Assembly: GCF_019649055.1 (NCBI RefSeq)
Contig: NW_026570456.1
Span: 1 to 64,000 of the forward strand
Source: Paramacrobiotus metropolitanus
Lineage: Eukaryota > Tardigrada > Eutardigrada > Parachela > Macrobiotidae
Direction of reading: 5' to 3'
DNA: 64,000 nucleotides
Position 1 is the first letter of the stretch; the number at the start of each line of letters is the position of its first letter. This document shows positions 51,411 to 63,620 of this stretch, piece by piece. Made by a program: the position numbers and the translations under genes. The notes below the pieces were generated by a model. That model was not told the origin of the DNA. It made no database searches and saw only the letters and a program-made list of their open reading frames with translations.

Positions 51411-52887
51411 CTAAATGCTGTAGTTTAAACCTACGGCGGGCCAGATATCCGGCACCCAACCGGACACCACAATTGAGCCATCTACCCGGGGCAGCGGTCT
51501 GGTGGTGCGACTGAAGAAGCGCGGTGTGGAGGGCCGCTTGGTGGCACCGGCAAAGCCCTTGTGGAAACCGGTAAATTTATTCTTGGAGAACAATGGCGGT
51601 CTTGTTATGGGGAAGTTATTAACTAGCATGGAATCAATACTCGGACTCTCGACGCCGACACCCTGCATCGGCACGCCACTCAGCGTGAATGTCGGCCGAG
51701 TGGGCTGGCGGGATGGGCGGGTAGCAGCGTACAGCGGATTGGATGTGACCATTACGGTGCGGAAGGGAGGCTTCTTGTACGGCCTTTTGGAGCTGCTCTT
51801 CATGGCGGAGCGGTAGATAGGGCTGACGGTCAGCAGTTCGTTGCTAATGGAGGGTACGGTGCCGGCACTGTTGGGATCTTCTAGTAGAGAGGCCAAGTAT
51901 TCCGGACTAAGACCTAAATTAACAACAGTTCCAGAGCGTCATTTCAGTTAATATACATCCGACTATCGTCGCGCTCCAGTATAATAAGTAAACAGTTAAT
52001 AATTGAGCGTGGCGATGACTCGGCATACCAACTTTATTAAAAATTTAATCAGTATTAGAGCTCAAGCAATGGCCTTTTGCAGTTTGATCATTTTCGTACT
52101 TCAAATAAATATTTCTTATCAATGGTTTTATGGACTTTCGAGCTTGGCGAAAAAACTACTATTACAAACCTAATGCCGCCACGGACGGTTAATATGCATG
52201 TAGTGGCACAACTGAATTCTCATATTTTATGCAGTTTTGTGGCTGTGTACATAAAAGTATCGATCCAAATATTTTTGCTGCATATTTATTGTCGTATATA
52301 TAAACGAACACTAGAGTTAGTGCAAATAACAATAAAATTTTACTTCGAAGTGAAAGGTAACAAAACCTTGGTATATTTAAATGTGCTCCACTTGCTCTGC
52401 ATGCGCATCAAATAATTACAGTGTAAAGATTTATTTTAGTAGTAAATTATTTCAGTAGACATACTGCATATTTGAATCAGTCCCGACAATCAGCAATCAT
52501 GAACTTACAGAAGCAAAAATTACATATATCGCAGTAGTACTAATGCAACTTACGCTCAACGCAGTATTTGTCCAGTTCCCTTTCGTACAAACTCCCGCAT
52601 TCGCATTTCATATTGGGGCCGACAGTGGCCGGCAGACAGACCGAGCCCGGTACTCGGCACGGGAGATCCTTTAATAAGCATAAACAGTCCAAATCCGATA
52701 ACTCCTGCTGTGATCTGCAGGTTTTCGGTTGGCCAGTGTACGGCAACAAAGGCGGTGGTGTGGAAACCGCAGTTACCGGCGATTGCATCAATGCTGCTCG
52801 CAGTGACCCCGTACTAATAACCAGAGAGAAGACAGCAAAACCGATCACATGTCGCAACATCAGCAGCGGCATTTTACTGACTGCCAT
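51411..52887 (-). CDS. Secreted EB-like cysteine-rich protein with a Pro/Arg/Thr-rich tail
   Basis: Two exons (52887-52554 and 51913-51411) join in phase 1 to 278 residues. The ATG at 52887 is followed by a signal peptide (MPLLMLRHVIGFAVFSLVIS). Exon 1 encodes an eight-cysteine module (CRSQQELSDLDCLC, CRVPGSVC, CECGSLYERELDKYC), which resembles EB-type modules of nematode and arthropod extracellular proteins. Exon 2 is low-complexity and basic: RPYKKPPFR, TRPSRQPTRPTFT, TRPLPR. The product is probably exported to matrix, cuticle or the cell surface. I recognise no exact orthologue. Both exons are intact, and a strong GTAAGT donor supports the model. Confidence 0.7.
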
Positions 52888-54305
52888 CCATTTACGCGTT
52901 AACAATACACTTCCATTACAATCGCTCAACTGGTTTATTTTATATACACCAGAAATTGTAAACTACCAGGCGATTGTGACACTTTTCGTACAAGTTCTTC
53001 CGCATGCAACGAATAACCGGTAAGATAGTCAAATGATAAGTCATATGCAGAATAATACCAAGTGTAATAAACACTGCATCTGCATATGTACTACAACGTG
53101 TTGGTAGCGACAGCTGTCAGCGTTGGATAAAATTCAGGATTTTTCTCTTTTGACAACCAATAGCCAGATTTATATTTACCGGGTAAACATACAAACATGT
53201 GCTGAATATAACCCTCTTGATTATGAGTGGACCCGGTAAAGAAAAGACACCTAACCCGGCCTGGCCCAGAGCAGGATCGCCGAGTTGGATAATGTGTAGC
53301 GTGAGAACATGTCAATCGTGGTGGACCGGGTCGTGCGTAGCAAGCTGGCTGGACGAACCACTTTCAAGGTCCTTTACGGACAATAAAGTAGCGTCTTAAG
53401 GTAAAGTGTTCACACTTGCCGTATGTGATTAGATGTTGGCCACAGACGACCAACCGGAAGTGGCATAATTATCCACACTTCATTACTTGTCGTTTGCATA
53501 CAGACCGTGATCGCGGGAGCATGGTTAACTACTGATGATTACAATGACATAATAATGTTCGCCGCTGCAAACCGTCAAATATTAAGAAGAGTACACCGGG
53601 TAATTAACGTAAACTTGACATCTGGCGAAAGATCGAGTAACACACAGCTGATGAATGTACATATTTGATGGTGATTTCATTTTACACTCGAAATCTGCGG
53701 CTAGCGGCTACTGCACTGAATTCTTGGCAGCGGATTTCATTCATTTCAGCATTATGGTACACCCAAATGAGACCCAATGCACAGAACACTACTACATATC
53801 GCGAAAAACAACCATTTTGGAACCTTTCCAGTTTGTCAAACGAATAATACAGTCTGTGCGCGAAGGCATAACTAAAGAAGAATGTAACTATAAGTAACTA
53901 ATAACTAACTATAAGTATTAATCTCATAATTTGCATTCAGAATACAAAGCAATTTTACCTACCCTAGGTTAACTCCTCGCAACTTGCCACCAATGACCGA
54001 TGAGTGACACTAGTCGAGTTTTGTTGCATTATTCCATACCTTACGTTAATCGATTATACTGTATGTGTGCAACACGATTTTTGTTTTAGAAATGTTCAAC
54101 TGACGAACAGAGAAATAACCACAGATCCGCACATTTTCACCAAGAATTTCGTAGCTGTATATATAGCTTCCGGTTAGTTAAAAAAAATTCTCAAAAGACC
54201 GTTTTACAGATGCAGCGAAGTTGGCTTTAACCGCTCACAAAAAATGCAAAAACCACGTATATCAAACTTACAACATCACATGCAAAACACCGAACAAACT
54301 GCATA
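52888..54305. other. Intergenic stretch
   Basis: About 1.4 kb with no supported gene. Open frames at 53199-53399 and 53655-53897 lack start context, splice partners and family resemblance. Confidence 0.4.
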
Positions 54306-55797
54306 TCACACTGCGGAAGCCGAAGAAAGCGGACGATGAAACATCGTATAGGTACGACCGGGAAATATGGATGGAAGAACATGACCCTCCATGTCCACCG
54401 AATGAAACCCCTCTCGCATGCCGGTACGGAGCAGCTGTAAGAGACGGCGCATCATGGGTGTTATCGCAGGGCCCGACTGCGCCAGAACCTCCTCCACATG
54501 ACGCCAACGGCACTCCAACACTTCTTGTGCACACGGGACAGGTGTTGGGAGAACAGTCTGATTATCCGTCCCTTTGAGTCGCATCCGACATACGACGTAG
54601 ATATCCGAGGCATTAAAAGAGGAAGGCACTTCATGATGTTGACGGAATGCAATTACTGACTGAAACTCTGAAAAATGAAGTTTATTACACCGATATAGGC
54701 ATTAAACAGACTGCAAATACCTGAATGAATGCCGGTTTCTTCGAACACTTCTCGCTGTGCTGTGAGAGAGATGTCTTCCGATGGTTCAGAAAATCCACCC
54801 GGAAACTTCCACAACTCCGGCTGCACAATAAGTTGCCATTAAAGGAAATTTACAGTAGAAGGCAATGCTTCTATGTAAAATATGATAAAAAAGAAAAAAA
54901 TACAAAAGTGGAACTGTTGTAAAATACGCCTACCCGACTCCGATCCCGGATAAGAAGCACATGCTCACTTGCTGGATCCACAACACAGCCTACAGAAATA
55001 TCACATATAGATATGCCGTAATTGGTACACGTATGAACTACTCTCACAAGCTATCCTGAGATTCATAGCCTGTCCTGGAAAACTTGAATTTGTAACTGTA
55101 TAAGTATAATTACTGCACCTATTTACCCGCTACTCCCACGGTATGACTGGCAAAGCGTGGCATGGAATTGGGCTGATGGTCCACCAGCCATTTGTTCATC
55201 AGCAGTGTATCCTTTTCAGTATCACAATGGTGCAATTCAAAGCCCAAACGACGACAGACTGGTGCCAGTTGGAATGCTGACAACGGCAACTGCAGCCAGA
55301 TTCCTCGCACTCCATCGCGTTTCCAACGGTGTACAGATTCTGCAAAACGGCAGTATCGCATTCCGCTATAAATTTACAAATTTGCTTCTACCTGCTCACC
55401 CAGTTTACGGTGTCGCTTACGGCTTACCGAAGAGAGCTGTAGAAAATGCGTCAGCGGAATCTACGGGTGCGCGTATAGGTGCAATGGTCCTATCCTGTTT
55501 CAAGGAGACATTTATCTCCTCACATTGCGGCCGCTCGCCATTTGTACAGGTATCCGTTGGATGCTTCGCAGATTTCGCCCAGTCTTCCGCGACCAGTACA
55601 CGCACACTCCCAAACTGATTAACGCCAGACACCGTAAAATATGCTCGCTTGTTTCGATAACAGGTCGCATGGCCACTGACGTTCGTATTCCAATAGGCAC
55701 GTGCAAAATCTGCAGAAAGACGAGGTATGTACCAGATTTCAAATAATACGGGATAGGCAGTCTTCTGTAGTTTTGCCGTCAATGATAAGAGCCACAT
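54306..55797 (-). CDS. NUDT6: Nudix hydrolase, NUDT6-like
   Basis: Five exons in phase: 55797-55428, 55339-55127, 54989-54934, 54820-54721 and 54667-54306, about 366 residues (human about 316). The NUDT6-type N domain reads [17 protein letters not shown], then [27 protein letters not shown] and HTVGVAG. The Nudix box is canonical: [24 protein letters not shown] (GX5EX7REUXEEXGU; box about 222-244, with REVFEETG about 236-243). After it come [18 protein letters not shown] and [13 protein letters not shown]. The ATG at 55797 gives an N terminus about 50 residues longer than the human protein; a shorter start is possible. Nudix enzymes cleave nucleoside-diphosphate-linked substrates; the NUDT6 substrate is not well defined. 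Confidence 0.88.
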
Positions 55798-56250
55798 GAT
55801 ACTGCCTTCGCAAGCACTTGAACCTTCAACTTTAAAACTTTGCGATTACCTACGAGGAACACTTGTGCACAAACTGTGCGAACGCCTAATCCCATGCATC
55901 ATCCGCCGTCTAGGAGATTTCGATAGCGTAGTTTTATCACAATACTCAGACTTTTAAAATTCGGATTAGCGCCGATCAGAAATCTGTCGTAAAGACAGTA
56001 AAGTGGTATTAATCGTAAAATGAAATAGTGGTTTGTCTGCGAAGTGGAGATACGCTGGATAACAAATCTGCCGCAGCACAGCTGATCACCAAGAATGTTT
56101 TGCTTTTCTATTCCATCACAGCCAACCGCGTGCGGTAGAAACGTTACGCTTTACCTGTCCCAGTCATAATAAACCATTTGTTACGATTTGTAATACTTAT
56201 TTCCACGAGGAACATTACTTTTTTATCGTTAGTTTTTCCGTACGTTGCAG
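55798..56250. other. Region between divergent NUDT6 and NUBPL
   Basis: About 450 bp between two head-to-head genes, so probably a shared promoter region. It may also hold the missing first exon of NUBPL: an ATG near 56095 followed by FCFSIPSQPTACG and a GTAGAA donor is possible, but its phase does not fit. Confidence 0.35.
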
Positions 56251-58680
56251 CCCACCGTTTATCTCCTGCAAGTTTTGCTCAACAACATACACCATGGGAA
56301 TCGGGGGAAAGTTTCCTCTAGCTGGCGTGAAACATATTATTGCTGTCGCGTCAGGAAAGGGAGGCGTGGGGAAGTCAGCCACCGCAGGCAAGTAAAAATT
56401 TTAACGTTGTTACTCGTACATTTTTGCAAAGCGGGTACTTAAATTATGTTTCCATTAATAGTGAATCTAGCGCTCGCTCTGTCCGCAAGGAATCCCGTAA
56501 GTGATGCCTTACATCGTTCGTTCGGGAGTCAGAATCATATCGAATTATCATGTTATATACGTGCAACTGCAGGCACATCAGGTTGGCTTGCTGGATGCGG
56601 ACGTTTATGGGCCGTCTATTCCCACAATGATGAATCTTTCCGGCCAACCAGAAGTGACGAAACGTAAATTAATTTTCTAATTTGCCAAAATGCAGTAATC
56701 ATACAGTCAATCATTTTTTGTTTCAGAGAATTTAATGAAGCCCTTGACAAATTATGGAATAAAATGGCAAGTCACAGGGATTTCACTGTTTTCCTTGTTA
56801 GAATATACTGAATCGGGATTGTGTGTGTATCCTGTATCGTGATTTGTGTTTCTGTTGCGAACTTGTAGCATGTCGATGGGATTTCTGGTGGAAGAAAAAG
56901 CAGCGATTGTATGGCGCGGACTTATGGTTATGTCGGCCATCCAGAAAATGCTTAGGCAGGTAAAAACAATATAATAAGCAGGTTGCGGTATCAACGAAGG
57001 GGTACGATTGACGATAGAATTAACGACGGAGCACAATTGACGAACGTTTAAACGAATAGGTATTACCCGTCGTTATTAACGAAACGAAGGGGGTATCGTT
57101 TCGTTAATAACGACGTTGAAATTCAGTAATGAACGACTGGGCCCACATAGACCATTGAGCACGAAGACTGCGTAGGCGAGACAGTGTACCCAGTGAATTT
57201 CTGCCTGGGCATTCAATCCTGAGTTGCCCACTCGACTCGAATTTTCGAAAATCACAACAGTACTGCTCGGATGTTAGTGCTGCCAGTGGTCTCTTTAAAC
57301 TTTTCACTTTTATGGATTACTTTTTTACTTTAACTTTCACAATTGTAAAAATTATTCCATATAATAAAATACAGTAATTCGAGTATTTTGCTATTGGAGT
57401 AGCAGTGTACGGAGACTACTGAGGCATCTGACAAACATAATAACAGGTCCTGCATTCAAGAATGGAATAAGTGGATAACACTGCTTTAAAATAGTGTTTG
57501 CGTGAAAACGTTCATACACGTGTTAATCTATGTTTCTCAACCACAAAAAAATCTTTTTTCTGTTACTTTTACGGTGCAACATGAAATCGTTTCGGTATCG
57601 ATACAAAAAATTGAAAAATGACTGTCAAAACACAACAGTTCGCCACGCTAATATCTATCGCTGTTAATTGTTTAGTGCATAACGCAACCTCTTATGCGAA
57701 TCACCGGAGCCTTAAATTAACAACGTCAAAACCGTCGTTAATTTTGCCGTTAATGGTCCGGCCGTGCAAAACGCAACCTACTTAATGTCTTTCTTTGTAC
57801 TAACAGCATTAATTTAGCTCTCGCTTTTCCTTTGGCCGTAGTTGATCGATCGTGCAAGTTTAAACGGTATATCAGCTTCAAACGTACACAATCACTGTTG
57901 TACGATGTGATTAAATCATTAATGATAAAAAATTTAAGTGTGTCACAAATAAATACAACTGTATTGGTTATCTGCTTTTTAGGTGTTGTGGGGCCCGCTG
58001 GATTATTTGGTAATTGATATGCCGCCGGGCACCGGTGACACCCAGTTAACGATTTCTCAAAACGTGCCGGTTGATGGTAATTCTACATGTAGCTGTGAAG
58101 TGCTGATAAATTATCTTTGAAATGATCCTGTAGGAGCTGTTGTTGTCTCTACGCCACAAGATCTCGCATTACTGGATGCACGCCGGGGAGTTGAAATGTT
58201 TAAGCAAGTCGGAATTCCTGTCCTGGGAATTGTGGAAAATATGAGCGTATTTCAGTGTCCAAAATGCCATGAGCAAACTCATATTTTTGGTCATGAATCA
58301 ATACAAAACATGTGCCAGGAATTGAATTTGGATATACTTGGTAAAGTGCTGATGTATAGTGTAGCGAGCGTTATTATGAGAATCATATCGTATTGTAGAA
58401 GTACATGTTATTATATTATTTTTAGCTTCTATTCCACTCGATATCAGAATAAGAGAGGCAAGCGATAAAGGAGAACCGATTCTTATAACCGACCCGGAAG
58501 CTTCGTTGGTACAGTACTAATACTTCTACAGATTCTCCCATAAGTTGTTTTCTTGGTATTTTTGTTAGGGTGATTTAGTTTATGTTGGCTTTGCAGTCCA
58601 AAGCGTACATGCAACTTGCAGAAGAAGTTGTAAGACGGATACCGGAAAAACAGCAGAGAACAGCGAAGGCAGGACCATGA
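56251..58680 (+). CDS. NUBPL: Mitochondrial Fe-S assembly P-loop protein NUBPL (Ind1)
   Basis: Exons: 56251-56387 (ATG at 56294; the frame is open from the acceptor), 56462-56496, 56573-56663, 56727-56766, 56869-56959, 57983-58076, 58134-58340, 58426-58508 and 58597-58680. From the ATG they give 272 residues. The deviant Walker A is [10 protein letters not shown]. Next come [20 protein letters not shown], the NUBPL-typical [24 protein letters not shown] and [17 protein letters not shown]. The [18 protein letters not shown] block contains the CxxC Fe-S ligands, followed by [11 protein letters not shown]. Two introns use GC donors (G|GCAAGT after 56387 and TG|GCAAGT after 56766). The mitochondrial presequence is expected on an upstream exon I could not fix. 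NUBPL delivers Fe-S clusters to respiratory complex I. Intron 5 hosts a TA-flanked repeat element. Confidence 0.92.
56977..57782. mobile_element. TA-flanked terminal-inverted-repeat element in NUBPL intron 5
   Basis: The ends AGCAGGTTGCG and CGCAACCTACT are inverted repeats with one mismatch, each flanked by TA, as expected of Tc1/mariner-type target duplication. Several AATTAACGACGG-like blocks occur near both ends in opposite orientations. An internal hairpin has perfect 20-bp arms (57068-57087 and 57096-57115) around an 8-bp loop. At about 806 bp and with no transposase frame, it would be non-autonomous. Confidence 0.6.
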
Positions 58681-59057
58681 AAATTGCGAAGTGGCCCTGT
58701 AATTTTATATATTTGAGTTGTTCTGCCGTAAAATGTGCCATAATTTTTAGTTTGTTTGCTTAGCTCGGGAGTTGAGTCTTGACTGAGGAATCAGTATAAA
58801 TCTTCACAGGCAGTATTACACGTGTTATTTCTGCGACGATGTAAAATGAGTGTGTAACCTAAGCGTCTCATGTTATTCCTGTGAACTTCTGTACTGATGC
58901 AGGGCAGATGTGGAATTAATAAATTCTGGTTAAGAAACATATCGGCATTTTGCGCTTATAATAAAATATCTTTAATTCCGTTTTACATAATCACAGCAAA
59001 TGTAATATCACGATTATCCCAAAATCAGTATCTGCAAGCAACAAGCTGTAGAAGTAG
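58681..59057. other. Convergent 3' region of NUBPL and NAA60
   Basis: 377 bp between two gene ends that face each other. No further feature seen. Confidence 0.5.
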
Positions 59058-60545
59058 TCAAACTACTTTGGCGGCTTCGGTTCGCAAAGTAACTTTTTGT
59101 AACCGTGAAGTCACACAACTAGCCAGCAACCGAAATACTTTTTTCACCGGAAAAATTAACACCGAGATCACGTAAGAAAATACGGGCATTAAATTTCTGT
59201 ACAGTGTATCCGCGCAATCCCGCGCGTGTTCCAGACATTCGCTGGCGGGAAGCACTTCTTTGGCATATAAATAAGCATCACGTAAATCAGGAGGTGCGTT
59301 ATCTTTGGCGTAATTGTAATACTGGGGCAGAATGCTGATGCGTAAAAACCCTTGACGAGAGTACATTCTCATCGCGGCAGAGTTATCCGTGGCCACATGT
59401 AAGTAGAAGGTGCGGGATAAACTGGGGTAGGAAAGGTTAACGGTCCGCTGGAAACTCAGTAACAGACGGGATGCTGGAAACAACAACAACCCATGCATAC
59501 ACTCGAAACCGTAAAAAACTAGCAGTAAGAAGAGGTTAAGTTTTCTTAGACTTACACCAACACATTTCGTTAAAAATAAGGCCTTATGAAATGCCGACAT
59601 TTACCGATGCCGTAACGGCCAGATGTATGTGTACGATTAAGCCAAAAATTGGATTAAAAATGTAAGAGTAGCGCAAAAAATTATGCATTTTACAAGTAAC
59701 CAGAAAACATATTCTATACTCGTACAGTCGTACCCGAGAAATAAACTACGAGTGATATGTCCTAGTGAAACATTAACACAAAAGCTAATCAATTTTGTAA
59801 TTGCATTTTTCGAAAACAAACTTGCATTCTTAACTATGTAGCTACATACTTTTAGAACTCACCTAATCCAAACTTTCTGTACGGTTCCAGCACACCCAAG
59901 AGCATAATATAAGCAGCCACCTGCGGTTCTTTGGAGCTATCACAAGCATCGGAAGACGACGCCTAAAAGCAATTTCATGTTCGACAACATTACATTCAGT
60001 GAGGATTAATTTTTACAGTTGTAACTACCAGCGCAATACTGTCGCTGAATTCCTTGACGGCAGCCTGGCCAACAATTAGCGCTATAATTCGTCCCTTCCA
60101 GCGGAAGCACAATTTGTAAATGCTTTCCGAGGCTAGCATAGCGGCATACCAGCAGTTGTCGTACCTGTAAGTCCAGCATAATATGCAGACTGTATTAGTG
60201 TATTTATGTAAATACGAAGACCCAAACAAATGGGAAAATGTATATCAACCTTCTAACGCAGCAGAACACCTGTCAACACATACCGTGCTGGAAACACTTC
60301 GACACAAAAACATTCAATTTCTGCAGCATGTTCCACCGTCGGAATAGAAACTTCTAACTCCGTGATGGCCTGATAAGCTATAGCAGAAGCTAAAAAAACA
60401 AATGCATCGAAAATTGCATGTGTAGTATTGTGTACTCGTACGGCAAGCGGATTTTGTACAAGTTTAACATAATTATAGATATTAGGTACTAATTCTATGC
60501 ATGTACCAGTAAATAATCTGAGCTACTTAAACGGCGGCCGTACAT
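59058..60545 (-). CDS. NAA60: N-alpha-acetyltransferase 60 (NatF), GNAT fold
   Basis: Exons 60545-60527, 60389-60284, 60164-60017, 59962-59863 and 59473-59058 give about 262 residues (human about 242). Matches to NAA60: CVEVFPARYDNCWY (FPIEYPDSWY in the family) and the acetyl-CoA loop LLGVLEPYRKFGLGA (RxxGxG/A type). After it come FYLHVATDNSAAMRMYSRQGF and the beta-strand/tail YNYAKDNAPPDLRDAYLY. The C terminus is hydrophobic and basic (FSYVISVLIFPVKKVFRLL), in line with the membrane-anchoring helices that place NAA60 on the Golgi. The 19-nt first exon is the least certain part. The enzyme acetylates N termini of transmembrane proteins facing the cytosol. Confidence 0.85.
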
Positions 60546-61619
60546 ATCATCAGCCAGCACAGCCTTAGCTGCAAACGAAAGATCAGGCAATGAGTAATAA
60601 AACTAAACAAAAAGATTATAAAAAAGCACATCATGCAATTGGTACGAAGTACGAACCATTCTTACTGGCCAGCTCGTGTTCGTTCTGCAAGTTCAGATGC
60701 GCGCCATAAAGTGGCTTTCGCTGCAGATCATACATGGAAAACTGGCTGCCAACAGGAACAGATCTTTCGGGAAATTGCTCTTTTATTCCCATCTTCAGAC
60801 ACAGACACGAAAAACTTCCGACCTCCGAAAAACACCACTACTCGTATCCCCCGAATGACAAAGATAATTTTCAAGAAATCACACCTGCGAGCTTGAGACT
60901 AAGAATAAGAATGCTTACAACCTAAACAATGTAAAGTTGTTCCCGATAGGTTATAGGCATCATTCAAATATTAAAAACTTAAAATCAAATCACTTTTTGG
61001 TTCCTAGAGGCAGTGTAAATAAAATATCCGAGAAAAAGTACTTAAACCTTAAAGTACAGGATAAAAATAGTGTGTCCGCAAAAATGCAAAATAAACAGGC
61101 TGCGTATAGTGATCCAGAATGCAATCGTAGGGCAGTGGCCCAGCGTAACAGGCGCTGCCAGCTGCGTTGTGAACTGGTTACTGGTGGAACTGTAAGTACT
61201 TCTCAATGGCAAACCGCAAGCTTCCCCCGCTAGACACGCACCTAAACTTCTCTTTCCGGGCGGGCATTTGCAAAAAACTTTGAGATACGGATAAGATATT
61301 TTCTACCGTTTTGGATCCGAACTGAATGCACAGCTCTTGTCCGACGCCCATCGAGCAGCTAGCGCGTACGCAAAGACAAGTAGGTATCCATAGCTTTTTA
61401 TTAAAACTTCAGTCAATACTGATTCACCAACTCAATAAAAACTTTCTTAACAGACATCAAAACGTATTAAAAAAAAAACTTGTATGTCGACACAAAACAA
61501 AAATCCATAAAACTTTTAGCACATATACAGTTATCACCCGTTTATTAATACCATCAAAGAGGAATGTGCGAAGAAACACTGAAAACAGTGGCAGGAACAA
61601 GGAAGCACTACAGAGAACA
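60546..61619. other. Intergenic region with one exon-like block of uncertain strand
   Basis: At 61084-61191 (plus) an ATG opens 36 codons rich in Cys and Arg (ECNRRAVAQRNRRCQLRC), ending at a GTAAGT donor. The same block is open on the minus strand after a TACTTACAG acceptor (about 61191 downward). It has the raised G+C of local exons. I cannot decide which strand, if either, is used, and found no joining exon. The rest looks non-coding. Confidence 0.3.
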
Positions 61620-63620
61620 TCACAACGAAGTGATAAACTCTTCACCAAAGCCGCTGTTCAAGTCCATCAACGAGCTGGGACCGGGCAGAATAATTTTGCC
61701 ATTGTCTTCATCACCGGGGAGCGTGGGATACTCCGCAAACATTTCCATATCGTTGGCCGCATACAGATACTCATTCAGTGTCATCTCGGTACATTTCGTA
61801 ATGAACCTGATAAAAGGACGAATATCGCCGGCATTCGCATCCTTCAGGTGCTGATAGTAGAGATTCCGTTCTGACACGCGAATAACCACAGGTGGAATTC
61901 CAGATCGCATTAAAATATAATTCATCAATAAACGTCCAACGCGGCCATTTCCATCGACAAACGCTAAACAATCAAACCCCAAAAAATCAGTAGCCATAAA
62001 GCTTGGAGTTAGTTACAGTATTCAGTTTATACAAAGATGAGCAATAAAACCAAGAAAAAGAACCCTTAGCTGTATGCCTATTTAATTCAAATACAAGTAC
62101 TCCAATTATTCAATAATAAATGTCAGTAAAAACTAAACGTGAAGTTACAGATAATCAACAAAAAAAATTTGACAGAGTGCGTACGTAAGCAAACTTCGAG
62201 ATTTGCGCTACAAGGAGTGGAAAAACAGTTTTATTAAAACTCACGGTGAATATGCACGAGGAAATAATGTGCCAAGGCAGCCAATTTTAATGTGTGCATC
62301 TGTGCTGCATCATCGGAATTCAACCAGTCAACGAATTCTTCCATCAGTAAAGGCACATCCTCGGCCAGTGGAGGAATATGATCACTGACGAACACCTGAG
62401 ATTTCCGGAACTTCCCAGCATTAACAGGATCATTAAAACCCAATATCCGCAAATGCATATCAAGAATGTCCATCATGCGGATCGGTCCAATCCTCATAAG
62501 GAGCGTTTCGTTTAAATACTTCAGCGCTTCATCCATCCCTGCAAAACCAACAACTGTAATCAACAATTTCGAAAAATCATAAAGCACAGTGTCCAGTTAA
62601 GTAACGAAAAATAAATGACTAAACCATCTAATAAGCAAATTTAACTACAGTAATAAATTGATCACCCAAAATTTCGTTATGTTCCATCACGGATTTTCCA
62701 CCCACTGCCAGGCGTGTTTCGACGACTTGCTTGGTTTCAAGAAACGACAAAGTATTTCCTTCGATAGCCACCGAGTGATAGAGCTGCCACAGGAAAGCTG
62801 CCCGCTTCTTGCGGATCATCATCGCATCCCACTGCGGAATGCCGTAGAATTCGTGCATCATCGAGTCGATCCGGTCGAACGCCTTCTGATCGATTTCCTC
62901 AACCAAAGGTTGCGTGCGGACGCGCAATGTCAAAGCCCGGTGATTTTTCGGATCAGCATGCACCGCTCGCAAATACAGGTTATCCGCTTTCAGGACGTCT
63001 TTTTGGTGCTCTTCCAGAAAAGTCCCGTATTCGGTTAGGATCTCGGAATTAGAGGGATCCAAAGCCACAGCGTGCTGTTAAAACATAACAGCAAAATTAA
63101 TCCAAAGACACAGAAACCATACCAAGGATAAATAAATAAATTTTATAAATTTATACATAAATATTTTTTTGAATTTTGTAATTATATTTGTCTGAATAAA
63201 ATTCACCTGAAATAACTTGGATGCTTTCCGTATTTTCCCAGAATATTTCATCTCCAGTGCGACATGCAATGCAGCTGTGGCTTCTTTTTTCATTTCCGGA
63301 GCAATAACTATTACAGCAGGTCCTCGACACAGCCATGTCGTCGTGCCCGTGGTCATGAATGTGCCAAATTCAGTGTGAAAAGTCCCGGCTGTTTCTGGAT
63401 TAAACTGATTACAACTCGAACGGTCTTCAGTGAACATCAAGCCATCCCGAATAGCCATAACTCCGCTTTCGTTCACCAAAACCGCGACATCGTTGGAAGG
63501 ATCGAGGGCACTTATCGTCCAGGTAAACAGCGGAACCCATATTAGGCAGAGAACGATCCAAGTGACTAGGAAGACAACAGAGCGCTGCTGGCAGACCAGA
63601 GAAAACTGTCCGGATTTCAT
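61620..63620 (-). CDS. FICD: Fic-domain AMPylase/deAMPylase of the ER (FICD)
   Basis: Four exons in phase (63620-63207, 63074-62666, 62538-62245, 61963-61620) give 486 residues (human 458). Near residues 13-32 is a type II signal anchor (VVFLVTWIVLCLIWVPLFTW). Two TPR-like repeats follow (ALHVALEMKYSGKIRKASKLF; ALDPSNSEILTEYGTFLEE). The inhibitory helix is SVAIEGN with Glu at about 243; the human helix has Thr in place of the first Ser. The Fic core motif HPFVDGNGR (His about 372) is split by an intron between His and Pro, so the motif is complete only after splicing. FICD AMPylates and deAMPylates the chaperone BiP in the ER lumen. The ATG at 63620 was chosen because the frame further 5' offers no ATG. 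Confidence 0.95.

Noticed and set aside
60633-60925. Plus-strand open frames upstream of NAA60
   Set aside because: They show no start context, splice sites or family resemblance.
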